Positions 45,934 through 56,985 of a stretch of DNA of 64,000 bases are shown one piece after another. Each line of letters begins with the position of its first letter. The first letter of the stretch is position 1. Both the position numbers and the translations under genes were made by a program. Source of the stretch: Quercus robur (lineage: Eukaryota; Streptophyta; Magnoliopsida; Fagales; Fagaceae). The notes under the pieces are model-generated. The model ran no database searches. It saw only the letters and a list, made by a program, of their open reading frames with translations, and was not told the origin of the DNA. The stretch is taken from contig NC_065536.1 of the NCBI RefSeq assembly GCF_932294415.1, positions 54,995,854-55,059,853 on the forward strand. Direction: 5' to 3'.

Positions 45934-47160
45934 GAAATTCAAGTTATGGTATTTAATTTATTTTATTATTTATTTATTTTTTAGTTAGAAATTTTAGTCT
46001 AGTTTAATTTAAATATATATGTACCATGAAATTTTGTCTTGAGGATTTGAATCCGACCTTAGCTTCTTACACAAAAATTTATATTTATGAAATTACTATC
46101 ATGTTAAAAGTACGTTTTCTTTGTAATAATTATTCTTATTTTTATATTAATATATCAATCAATTTTTTATACAAACTACTGAAACAAGCATAAATCAAAA
46201 CTTCTTATCCGGCAAGATACTATGCGATAGCCTATATGTGTTGTAGCCTTTGAAAAATATAGCATCAACCCCATTGTATCATAGAAATTCTTCCAGTATG
46301 ATTCTATGAATGCGTGAATGGCCCCCCCCAAGTCGCCAACAAGTAAATCAATCAAAATGAGTTCCTCATGGCTAATTAATCAGAGCCCTGCTGACAGCCA
46401 TTCAATTATTCTCATACACTGCACCGGAATATTGTCAATTTTTAGGTAAAATATTTATGCTTGCTCAATATTATTATTACCCCACTAAAGATTTTGTACT
46501 TCTTTTTTTAAGCTGAGCACTAAAGAATAAAGATCCTGTACCTTTTCTTTTATTAAAAGGATTTTGTACTTGAGATGTGATGTTTGCACACCAGCTTTTT
46601 ATTCCAGTGCACTAATATTTTACGTGATAAAATAAAACTTTCATAGTAAATCTTATCCTCCCCTACAGGCTACATGATGGTGTAGGATAGAAAAATATAT
46701 ATATACAAAGATGATTCCACTTTTAAGCTTTCTTTCCATTATTTTGTGGACACAGGGAAAGCTGTAGATGAATTGGTGATGCTGATCATAAAGTGAACAC
46801 TTAGCATGTGATTGTTTAAACTTTAATCTTCTCGGGTAAGTCTGGTATGCCTAGCACACTTAATAAAAATTAAAAAAGTTGTTTTCATTTTGGTTTTTTT
46901 GGTTTCAAAATTTTTATTCTGGCGTTTCATGTTTTGAGTTCAATTTAATATTTTCTATGCCGTCCATTTTTGTTAGTAATCTTATAGCTAAGTGATAGAT
47001 AAATGTCTTCCATTAAGAAGGTTACTTATATAGGTCTATTTCAATGTCATTAGATTATTAACGAAAATGGACAACAATACCAATATAGAAAAATGAAATC
47101 AAACATGAAGAACCAAAATGTAAACAATCTCAAACTTTAAGGGTCAAAAATGTACTTTAG

Positions 47161-47196
<36 letters not shown>

Positions 47197-49147
47197 TTCA
47201 ACCATAATCATGGTTTGATTATCACTTTCACTAAATACATAAGTGGATAAATATGACATGTAACTCTTTATGGATAATAAAAATAAACTTAGCCAACTCA
47301 CACATGAAAAAAACAACGCAAAACAAATTTTATTCCCTAGTATATTCTACCATAAACATACATTAAAAATTCGTATGTTCCCTCTTTGCATTCAGTAGTG
47401 CATGGTAATTGCCAAACAACTTTGTTCCCCTCCATGTGGTCTCCAATAATGGGAATCAACTTAGTACATCCATCCAGCCAGTAATATGATCCAAAAATGA
47501 CCCACTAAATAACAAGTACAATTAGGTCGTGTTTATTGCCCCATTTATGACTCCGATCCCAATTCATTTACTCTAACCTACAAAATAAACTTCAGTTTAG
47601 TAGGTGAACTTCCCCTAGTCACACATATACTCTTTTAACAGATACACCTTGACAATCGTGACCATTATTGATTATCCACTCATAAACAAAGGGTCTTGTA
47701 CGACCTTTATGATAAAGGGTTCCATATTTTATTTCAAAAAATTAAACTTTGAATAAACTATGTTAAGTGAATGTATCAATTATTGGTCTTCAAAAATCGA
47801 GCTTGGAAGTGCAAAATAAGAACCATTCAAGTTACATAGGATTCTAATCTTTCCCTACCACTTGTGTTTTGTCCTCTATGATGAGAAATCAGAGAAAAGT
47901 TAGCGTTAGAGAGAGAGAGAACCTTCCCACCAATTATATAGAGTCCGAAGTGGGTGGGGGGTCATATAGGTGTGTGGGGCACTCAAAGACCAAACTCTCT
48001 TAAGTCTAAAGAGGGGATGATGGCAGAGCATAAAGGTACTTATACATAAACGTCAAGTGAGGAATTGTCTTTGTCAATTGGCTATGTAGCATCCGTGCAG
48101 CATCTTCTTACATTATCCTATTGAAAAATATTTACTTTTTTGCTTGCGTGAGTTTAACAACTTTTAGCTGCTTAGCTTGATTTTGACTTGCATTTCCATT
48201 CATAGTTCGTACGCATGAACATAAACAGTTCCCAATAGAGAGAGAGAGAGAGAGAGAGACGAATAATAAGAACAAGGATAATAATATATATATATAAAAA
48301 AATTTTAAAATGTTTTTTAAATAAATCTCATACCTTCACCATGTACAACACAAAAGTAGTCCTATTTTACCGTTAAAAAAAAAAAATAGTCCTTTTTATT
48401 TTACAATTTTCACTCTTTACAAATGTTTTTTTGACTATTTGACAGAAAGGTAATGGTTCAGAGTATACTCTTTACAAATGTTAACTTGCACCACCATCAC
48501 CCATTTTTCACACTTTATAAATGTGAACTTGCACCACCATTTCACCATTTAAAACGCGATAGATGTGATAATTAAGGTTTAATTTTTTTGAATTTAACAG
48601 TGTATCACGTTAAAGCACATAAGAAATGAACTTTGTTCTTATTTTACCATATATATATATATATATATCACGAAGCTCATAAAGAGTAATAAAAATATTC
48701 ATTCTTCTCACTCAATGTTTATATTCAAATCATGTCGCGTTGCACACACGCTATTGGAAGCTAGTACATATATAAATTTATGAGTCATTCAATTATCTTC
48801 CACTCAACGTGTTTAGATTCAAACCTCGTTGCACACATGTTATTGAAGTGTTGTATCTAATTTTATGGAGTCATTCAATCATCTTCTTCTCAAAAAATTC
48901 TCTCTTAGGTTTTCTTCAAAAAAAAAAAAAAAAAGTTGAGAACAAAGAAAAAAATTTCTTCAAGGATCCACAATGATAAATCACCTAAATAGCCAATTTT
49001 TATTAATAATAAGAGCCTGTACATAAACATCTAGTCCTACCTAAACCTACCTCACTACAAGAAGCCTAATAAAACAAGAGAAATTAAAGAAAAAGAAACG
49101 AAAGCAACAAACATAGAACCAAATATTTCCATGCCTAAACAAAAGAA
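45688..49147. other. AT-rich spacer
   Basis: It contains a TA run at about 45902-45929, a possible eroded SINE at 45955-46105, a T run near 47163-47191 and GA and TA tracts near 48238-48297. Two stretches near 48720-48870 (CACTCAATGTTTATATTCAA, CACTCAACGTGTTTAGATTC) are diverged repeats of each other. No gene is supported until the minus-strand CDS at 49148. Confidence 0.5.
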
Positions 49148-49468
49148 CTAGCTATCCCTCCGAATAAACAGAGATTCTAACTCTGAAGGATCAAAGTAGT
49201 ACACCTTGCTAACTTGATCACCACGATAATTACACTTGGGAATGGGAGCAACTCTCTTCCTCTTCGGAGGAGGTGGGCACTTCAAAGGCTTTGGAATTCT
49301 TGATTCTTCCCCAGTTGGAGTCTTCAAACACTCCTCACTTTCCTCCCATTCATTCTCCACTGGTTTCGTATATATGGGCTTCAATGGAGCCCGTAATGGA
49401 ATTCCAGCAATAACCCAGCTTTTATCTTCTGCTTCAGCTTGTTGCAGTGCTTGCTCTGAAAACCCCAT
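49148..49468 (-). CDS. SIAMESE-related (SMR) type cyclin-dependent kinase inhibitor
   Basis: A single exon of 106 residues. Residues 47-72 (CLKTPTGEESRIPKPLKCPP, then PPKRKR) follow the pattern of the plant SMR signature, in which a Cys and TPT-type stretch is followed by IP and CPPAP-type residues. The basic KRKR at 69-72 could serve as a nuclear signal. The C-terminal VYYFDPSELESLF resembles the hydrophobic C-terminal motif of SMR proteins. An upstream block, IAGIPLRAPLKPIY, is also seen in part of the family. SMR proteins bind CDKA/CDKB-cyclin complexes in the nucleus and promote the switch from mitosis to endoreduplication, or growth arrest under stress. The lack of introns and short length fit the family. 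Which SMR member it is cannot be told from one sequence. Confidence 0.8.
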   Translation of the reverse strand: MGFSEQALQQAEAEDKSWVIAGIPLRAPLKPIYTKPVENEWEESEECLKTPTGEESRIPKPLKCPPPPKRKRVAPIPKCNYRGDQVSKVYYFDPSELESLFIRRDS

Positions 49469-49721
49469 CTTAAGATTGACTTAATAGAAAGCAAAAAAAA
49501 AACCTTTGAGATGTGTATTATAGAAGAAGAATAATAATAATAAGGGAATATAATGAAACTGGGTGGGAAAGTAGTGAGAGAGGGAAAAAGGGTTAATTTT
49601 TATAAAAGGTGAGAGAGGAAGATTAAAAGGGTTGCTTTGGTTTGGGAATTAGATTCGAGTGAAACTCTCAAAATCAAAAATAGGAATAGAGAGAGTTTGG
49701 AGAAGCGAGGAGACAGAGAAA

Positions 49722-49734
49722 AGATAATAAATAG
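49722..49734 (-). promoter_or_regulatory. Candidate TATA box of the SMR-type gene
   Basis: The minus strand reads CACTATTTATTATC here, about 260 bp upstream of the ATG at 49468. A GA/CT-rich leader lies between, as in plant 5' untranslated regions. This is inferred from motif and position only. Confidence 0.35.
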
Positions 49735-50296
49735 TGAGATACGCTTTAAATGTGGAAAGGAGGAAAAAAAAGAAATAATTTTTTATTCCTAAAATACAAT
49801 ATTTTCATAAATGATAAGGGGGTGTTTGGTAGAGTGATTTGAATAATGTTATTTGGATATTTTTACGGTATTTTTGATATATATGTAAATGAAAAAGTAT
49901 GTAAAAATACATATAAATATGTTTAAAAATGCTCAAAAAATTACTTAAAATAAGCCACCAAACGGGAACACTTAAATGACTTTTGAATCTAAATTCACAA
50001 ATTTCTTGAACAATAAAAATAAATAATAATTTTATATTTAAAATTTATTGTGAAAATAGTGCCGTCCAACCAATTCTATTTTATTTCGTGTCAGTGTTCA
50101 ATGTTCTTTTATTACAAATGAGAGAGAGAGAGAAAGAGAACCCGAGGCGAAAGGAGACTGTGCTGTGACATAAGCACACATAGAGATAGATTGATAGGTA
50201 TGAGAGAGATTGACGAGAGGAGTGGCTGCCCGTTAAGTTAGCTGACCGCGGGCAGGCTGAAGTGATAGGGGGAATTTTTAATCACTTCACTTAGAA

Positions 50297-50308
50297 TTTG
50301 GCGCCAAA
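50297..50308. promoter_or_regulatory. Perfect palindromic E2F-type site
   Basis: TTTGGCGCCAAA is a perfect 12-bp palindrome and a full consensus E2F/DP binding site. It lies about 830 bp upstream of the ATG of the SMR-type cell-cycle inhibitor on the minus strand. Regulation of that gene by E2F is inferred from the site and the gene's likely role, not shown. Confidence 0.5.
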
Positions 50309-51229
50309 AATTCGGGTTTCTCGGATCACCAACAGTCAACAATTAATGCGCGAAAAAAAAATATGGATTTTCATTATTTTATCCATTGAGTGACATGGAG
50401 AGTTATTTTCTCTTAGGGATAATCATTAAAATATTAGTGAATCTTGTGAAAAATATAATTTTTATATATATATTTTTTTTGAAGCCATATAATTATGTTC
50501 TTTTGGTTTAATGAAAATATGTACACTCCAAGTCGTTAAAAAAAAAAAATTTAAATGTAAATTGTATCTTTTAAGTTTAATTAAAAATTTAGTTTTTTAA
50601 CTTTATTTTCGTTTAAATGATTTTTCTAAATTTCAAATTTATTCAATTCAAGTATTATTTAATTTTGTTAAAAAGTTGGCTATAAAAATATTATTTTCAC
50701 ACAAAAAAATCTATAAAATTAATAAAAATATTTATAGACTTTTTATCTTAGAATTTTTTGTATAAAATACTTTTTTTTCATTAGTTAACTGCATACTTAA
50801 GAGCAATTTTTGACAAAATTAGATAAAATACTTGAATTGAATAACTTTAAAACTTAAAGGACTCAATTGAAAAAAAATAAAGTTAAATAACCAAAATAAA
50901 TTTGAGTTAAACTTAGAAGTCATACTTTACATTTTAACCAATAAAAATAAAAATAAAAAACTATAAATCCCTTGTGAATAACTTGGAGAAGGGTCTGCTC
51001 ACATCCATCAAAATGGTAATCGTTATGAGGGCATGCTCACTTAAAGGAAAAAAAATTATATGATTTTTTGGTGTTCTCCTTCAATTTATTTGTAATCCAC
51101 TTCGTTAACCCCTAAAAGTTTTGTAGGAAACTTAATTTATTATGTTTAATATTAATCCGTATTTATCCAATAAAAAAAGAACTTATGTAATTCGTGCCAC
51201 AGGATGTTTTTTCGTGTTTATTTCATAAA
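50309..51229. other. AT-rich spacer
   Basis: No gene or delimited repeat is supported. An inverted stretch about 50580-50950 (ATTTAGTTTTTTAACTTTATT and AATAAAGTTAAATAACC) suggests an eroded MITE. Confidence 0.4.
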
Positions 51230-51610
51230 ACAAAACTAAGGGGAACATAGATTCAAGGAACTGCCAGTTAGAATACAATATAGAGAAGTCAAAATAAAAA
51301 ACATCCTCTAACTGGGGCAGAGGAGCATCATACAAAATAAAGGCATCATATTCAAAGGCTTTGCTTAGAGTCAACACACCTATTTGCCTTCCTGAAGCAA
51401 TGCACTAGCCTCAATTGGGGAATTTGGAAAAGCCAATAGCCTCAATCATTAACAAGAGAAAAGACAAGGCTATTAGGGGTTTTTTAACCTGAAACTAGGT
51501 CAACAATAGACTTAGCATCCAATTCGTTGTCTACGCAACAAAGGCCATCTCTGAGAGCCCAGAGCTCAGCAAGAAAGTTCGAAGTAACTCCACACCTATT
51601 TACCCCATTA
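51230..51610 (-). pseudogene. LINE-derived RNase H-like fragment
   Basis: The minus strand, with frame changes and stops, shows GVTSNFLAELWALRDGL and DNELDAKSIVDLVSG. These are followed by QIPQLRLVHCFRKANRCVD and EYDAFILYDAPLPQLEDVFY. This is the order of the C-terminal RNase H-like domain of plant L1-type LINEs. No reverse transcriptase is attached. Confidence 0.75.
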
Positions 51611-53020
51611 TCATTATTTACAAGGCCTTATAGATTTAGATGGGTGGGCAAGGATTGGTCTCATACATACGTTTTGTTATACATGCGCAAACCTTTTGGA
51701 ATTAGATAAATGGGCAAGGCTTGGATCTAGTGTTCTTGTACATACACTGGATCTATAAGGATGTGGACATATAGCAAGTGCTTGACATGTGTTTGCTTCC
51801 TAACAGGTCCAATGCATAATGACCCAAGCCATTTCCTGAATGAATTATATTTTTGTTTTCCTATACAATAAGTGGAGAGGAAAGGTTCAAGTTCAACACA
51901 ATACCATTGAGTTCTAAATTCTTCGCAAGTGACAATTGTATCTTAATCAAGGAGTAGTTGATAATTTCATGTTTGTATATAATCTGGTATATTATTGAAT
52001 ACTAATACAGAAAATTTTGTAAAAATCTAGCTTTTTAGATGGTTACGAAATAGATTCCCAATTTAAAGCTTTTTATTTATTTATTTATTATTATAATATG
52101 TGAAAGTTTATATATCATTTTTATCCAAGCGCAAATCAAGGCTCATGGTGCTTGATTCCAAAGCTCCCAAATAGAATGCAAAGTTATCTTCCCATTTGGG
52201 AGGTTTGTTTTTGCTAGGTAAATTATGGTGGGGGTTTCAAACTTTGGTACCCAAGCACCACAAGAGGCACTTGAACCATTGGGTCTCTCTTGAACCCCCC
52301 CAGACTTTTTTATTACGAGTAAATAAGACTACTTGCATCAAAGTAACTCACAAAGTAAATATAAACTTTTGCAAAATAAAATCTAAACAACACTTATTTT
52401 AATAATATAAATTTTTAATGGGTTACTTTTTTTACATACTATTGTTTGTTTTGTTTATTTATTTGTTAAATTTCATTTACACCTCCTGAAATTTGGACTA
52501 ATGCTAACGAACTCTAAGTCTTTTCAAAACTAACTAGTTTAGTTTCTAACACCAATTTTGTCCCTAAAACAGTTGAGAAAAATAACTAATTATTTAGGGA
52601 CTAAATTAGCTAGTTTTAAAAAGTCATGGATCTGTTTGGTATTAGTCCAAATCTCATTATATGTTAGTGAAATTTACCTAATTCTTTATAATAACTTTGT
52701 TTCGGCAGAAAGAAGAAAGCGAAAAACGTTTCTAGAATTTTTTACCTAAAAAAAGAAAAAAAAAAAAAAAAAAACTTCCGATAGTAACCTTTGTTTCTCA
52801 ACAGCCAACCATTGTCCACCGTAGTTGACCAAATGTTGTCTTTTTACTCTTTTTTCCCCTTTCTTTTAGCTTGAACTAACCGCTTTTCTTCTCAATTCCA
52901 CGTATATTTCAAACTTGAGGCTTATTTTTCCATTTGAGACTCCCAAATGGCCCAAATAACAGAAAAATGTTTTCCCACTAATTTAGGGTTTGTTATGAAA
53001 GTTTTTGTTTCATAAAATCA
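51611..53020. other. Spacer
   Basis: It contains an A run near 52757-52774 and AT-rich DNA. TAAATGGGCAAGG and TAGATGGGTGGGCAAGG near 51635 and 51705 are short local repeats. No gene is supported. Confidence 0.5.
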
Positions 53021-53022
53021 AT

Positions 53023-53070
53023 CAATCAGTCAATCTATCTATCTATCTATCTATCTATATATATATATTT
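53023..53070. repeat. ATCT/TA microsatellite
   Basis: ATCAATCA words pass into (ATCT)n from about 53033 to 53058 and then into (TA)n. Confidence 0.85.
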
Positions 53071-53099
53071 ATATATATTAATAACCAAAGCATAGAAAA

Positions 53100-53773
53100 A
53101 ATTCAATTAGATTTTAATTTAATTCTCAATTTTGCGTCACGTGTCTCATTTAATTTTTTATTTTATGCAAAATGAATTATTGAGTGTAAAAATTGAAAAG
53201 TCCAAATCCAATTAGATTCTAAATTGAATTTCAATTAGAGTTTAATTTTCCACCATGTGTCCATCTAATTTTTTTAATTTTTGTGGTAAGTGAATTATTG
53301 GGTGCAAAAACCGAAGAGTCTAAGTCCAATTAAATTCTAAATCTCATATATAATGAGAAACCATTACATACTTTAAAAATGTATGGTTTAAAAAAATTGT
53401 AAGCTAATATCATGCATAATTTGAACCTATTCTAAAAAAAATTTATAATTTGAACCCATACGCACATGGTTACACACTAATCTATATGTGTGTATGTGTA
53501 TATATATATATATAGGTAAAGTTAAGATAAAATCTAATTAGTTTTCAAATTGTAATTCAATTTGAGTCTAATTTTGCATCATGTGTCTCATCTAATCTAA
53601 GTTTTTAAATTTTTATGCCAAGTGAATTAATTTAGCGTAAAAATTGGATTTCAATTAGAGTTTAATTTTGTGCCACGTATTCCATCTAATCTAAATTTTT
53701 CTAATTTTTGTGCCAAGTGAGTTAATTCAATGTAGAAAATGAAGAGTCCAATATAAATAAACCTAGGTAATAA

Positions 53774-53805
<32 letters not shown>

Positions 53806-53860
53806 TTATAAAACCAAATCTTAGATAAAATTTGATTAGAATCAAAATTAGATTTTGCAT
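53100..53860. repeat. Diverged repeat of about 110-125 bp in four copies
   Basis: Copies begin near 53105, 53215, 53530 and 53645. They share an AATTAGAnTnTAATTT-like start, a CACGTGTCTCAT or CATGTGTCCATCTAAT segment, TTTTTGTGCCAAGTGAATTA and GAAGAGTCCAA. The first and last pairs are adjacent. About 200 bp of other DNA with a TA run separates the pairs. Confidence 0.7.
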
Positions 53861-54122
53861 TTGTTAGCTTTCATACAAATTAAATTATTCAAATTTTCGC
53901 TATTTTTTTTAACTAATGAGTATATTTTTTATATTGTTTCTATTTAGATATTTCGTATGTGAAGATCATTAATGTAACAAATTGTAATTGAGCTAAATGA
54001 TCCTATGCACCTATCCCTAATTAATTTAGGAGATATTATTGAACCAATTTATTCTTTTTATTTTGTGTTGTATTTAGAAGAATTTCACGAACAATGATAG
54101 TGAATTGATATTGTACATGTAG

Positions 54123-54889
54123 TGTAGGGATAAAGGCCCAAAATGACATGTTGGGCCTTGGGCCTTTGTCCGAGGAGAAGCAGGTAGTTATCAAGGTTTC
54201 CCACTGGGAGACTTATAAATGAGGGATGAACGGAATGTGATCTGAGGAGAGGCTCCTCCTCGGATATGATAAAGACAGCTCAAGCACATATTCCAGCAAC
54301 TAAGGTAACCCTCCAAGAAGCTCCAGCAATAGGAATGTGTCTCATGAATGTGCAAGAAGGAAGGAAACTCAAAAGTATCTAAGGGAAAACTGCTATCACC
54401 GCATTAAATGCACTATAGCTACTTTTTCTGGTTGCATTTATGTGGAGAAGACCTCTAAACAGTACTACCTCGGTGAACGCAACTCACAGAAAGCCAAAGA
54501 GGGTGTCTGATGGAACAGGTACTCAAGTAAGGGCTCAGATGATCAATAAGTGTAAGATCAAGATGGTCCAAAGAGGGCTATATAACGTGAAAAACCCTCC
54601 ATGGGGTGGGGGGGGGGGGGAGGGGGGAAAGAAAAACTGTAAACAAATCTGTAATAGAGCTTTAAGCATAAAATATCTAAGAATCAGCGTCCTCGAACCA
54701 ATCCGAGAACATTATTCCTTAACAAACTTCTATTATCTTTCTCTTTTTAGCATCAAAACCTGTTTTTATGTTATTTGGTTCACGCAAGCCCAGTTTCCCA
54801 ACCCATTTTCTACAAATTTATTGTTTTAGGCTGTTTTGGGCTTAAGTCCATATATCCGTTAGGCTAGAAGTCTAAAGTTGATCCTTACA
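54123..54889 (+). repeat. 5' LTR
   Basis: It begins TGTAGGGATAAAGGCCC and ends ATCCTTACA (TGTA...TACA). The same start, TGTAGAGATAAAGGCCC, appears at 63831. A CTATATAACG promoter-like box lies near 54579, followed by a G-rich run near 54606-54627. The 129-residue frame in it is not a gene. Confidence 0.9.
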
Positions 54890-54908
54890 ATTGGCGCCAT
54901 CTGTGGGA
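54890..54908 (+). other. Primer binding site region
   Basis: Directly after the LTR end is ATTGGCGCCATCTGTGGGA. Sequences of this kind (TTGGCGCC followed by TCTGTGGGAA) stand at the tRNA primer site of many plant Tat-type elements. I did not assign the tRNA. Confidence 0.7.
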
Positions 54909-54945
54909 AGGAATACTTGGGTGTTAGTGAGCTCAACGTTTAACC

Positions 54946-56408
54946 ATGGCAGGTTCAAATCTACGACAGGCAGAATCCATATGATCCCAACGTCAAAACC
55001 CTTTCGTCAACCTTAAGCAAAGAAGGGATCGAAAAGGGAGTGTGCATATTGCCCAAACCGAAAGAAGCCAGTCATAGGGAAAGGGCCATCTTTTCAAGAA
55101 GAGAATACCAGAGCGCTGCAGCTGGAAGTCGACCAGCTGAAGAGAAAGTTATGCCATGCACAGCGAAGGCAAGCCTCCTCCAACTCGGACACCTCCCTTA
55201 ACGGTGAAGAGGATGGTAGCTACAGATGAAGGTCAAAGACCCCGCCCAGCAAGTCTTTCTCCTACAAAGAGGAGCACCACCACAAGCATAGGCATAAGAG
55301 CCCCCTTCGAAAAGGTGTGGGAAACAACGCTATGGGCAAGGCGTTGGATCAAATCTCCAAGTCGCCTTTCATGCGAAGAATTGAGTGAGTAGAACTCCCC
55401 CGGCGATTCACTCAGCCCGCGTTTACCATGTATAATGGCAAGACGGACCCAGTAAAGCATGTGAGCCACTTCAATCAGAGAATGGCCGTCCATTCCAGAG
55501 ACGAAGCCCTAATGTGCAAGGTCTTCCCATCCAGCCTAGGACCCATAATAATGAGATGGTTTGATAGCTTGAAGGCCGATTCCATAAACTCCTTTAAGGA
55601 GCTCACCTAGGCATTTGGTTCTTGCTTCATCACCTGCAGCAAAGTCCCTCGACCCCTATCTTCCCTACTATCCCTGAGTATGAGAGAGAAAGAGACCCTG
55701 AAAACATACTCGGACAGATATTGGGAGATGTACAATGAGATGGACAGTAACTTTGAAGACGGCGCCATCAGCACCTTCAAGAGCGGCCTCCCGACCGAGC
55801 ATGGCTTAAGGAAGTCCCTAACGGGAAAACCTGTCACCAATTTGCACCAACTCATGGACCGTATTGACAAGTATAAGAGGGTCGAGGAAGACCAGCAAAT
55901 GGATAAAGGAAAGGATAAGGTTATCCCTCAGGAAAGAAGGGATTTTAGGTCGGACCAATACAATAATAGCCGGCCACGGAGAGATTTCGGTGGTCAGTTA
56001 GGACCTACCAACACTCAGACGGTCAATGCAGTGTTCCGAGAACCGATGCACCAGGTTCTGGAGAAGATTAAGAACGAACCGTTCTTCAAATGGCCAAACA
56101 AGATGGCTGGGAACCCCTTGAGACAAAACCAAAACCTTTATTGCCAGTACCATCAGGACCAAGGGCACACTACAGAGGATTGTAGGAATTTTTGGGACCA
56201 TTTGGACCAGCTAGTCCAAGAAGGGAAGCTGAAACATCTGTTGCATCACACCAGTAGCCGAAGGGGCCAAACAAGTTCGGAACCCATAAGGGATGATTCT
56301 TCAAGACCGCCCTTGGGAACTATCAATGTTATCTTCGCTGCTCCCGGCAGGACCGGTTCTTGCCCTTCCAGAGTAATGTCCGTAGCTCGACTTCCCGCCA
56401 AGAGATGA
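54946..56408 (+). pseudogene. gag of the Tat-type element
   Basis: The frame starts with ATG at 54946 soon after the primer site, is interrupted by stops, and shifts once before 55400. Core capsid motifs are present: FTMYNGKTDPVKHVSHFNQR, SSLGPIIMRWFDSL, KETLKTYSDRYWEMYNE and KSLTGKPVTNLHQLMDRIDKY. The C-terminal part holds CQYHQDQGHTTEDC, the variant zinc knuckle of this branch, which packages RNA. One in-frame TAG at 55608-55610 stands where Trp is expected. Two TGA stops lie upstream of 55400. The product would form the virus-like particle; here it is inactive. Confidence 0.88.
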
Positions 56409-56957
56409 TCCAAAGCCCAAAAGAACTAGAGTGGAAATCCGACCAGTTCTGGGCTTCTCAGACGAGGACAAGATTGGAACCATTCAACCCCACGACGATG
56501 CTCTGATGTTCACACTTAGGATAGAAGGGTATGATGTAAAGAGAGTGTTAGTAGACCAGGGTAGCACTGTCGAGGTCATGTACCCCGATTTGTTAAAGGG
56601 GCTGAGATTAAACCCGAGGACCTGACAACCTACAATTCCCCTCTGATTAGTTTCGAGGGGAAGACTGTTATTCCAAAGAGTCAAATCAGACTACCCATAT
56701 AGACTGGATCGGAAGTGGTGGAGGTAAACTTCATCGTGGTGGATGCCTATTCCTCCTACACGGCTATTGTGGCTAGACCCTGGCTCCATGCTCTGAAAGC
56801 CGTTTCATCCACCCTGCACCAGAAAGTAAAATACCCCTCGGGGGGCCACGTCGAAGAAATTATGGGAAATCAACCTGTGGCTCGGCAATGCCTTATGGCC
56901 GCCATCTCACGGCAACACGAAACTAGCTCATCGACCACTACCGAAAGGGGCTTATAG
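56409..56957 (+). pseudogene. Protease region of the Tat-type pol
   Basis: The aspartic protease motif is seen as VLVDQGSTVEVMYPDLLKG, where the catalytic Asp lies in DQGS, a form common in this branch. A frame change near 56620 is followed by NSPLISFEGKTVIPKSQIRL, an in-frame TAG at about 56700 and VEVNFIVVDAYSSYTAIVAR with PWLHALKAVSSTLHQKVKY. It would cut the polyprotein; broken here. Confidence 0.8.
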
Positions 56958-56985
56958 CAATTAAAAACTCCGGAGTCGCCATCCC

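Noticed and set aside
45955-46105. Possible degenerate copy of the 8706 SINE
   Set aside because: Order of short words is similar and GGATTTGAATCCGACC could be an old B box, but divergence is high and no tail or target duplication is seen; left out as a firm feature.
49047-49062. CACTACAAGAAG, resembling a CACTA terminus
   Set aside because: It lies in the likely 3' untranslated region of the SMR-type gene with no subterminal repeats or partner end; a chance match.
54440-54829. 129-residue frame in the LTR
   Set aside because: It lies entirely in the 5' LTR across a G run; LTRs are not coding here.
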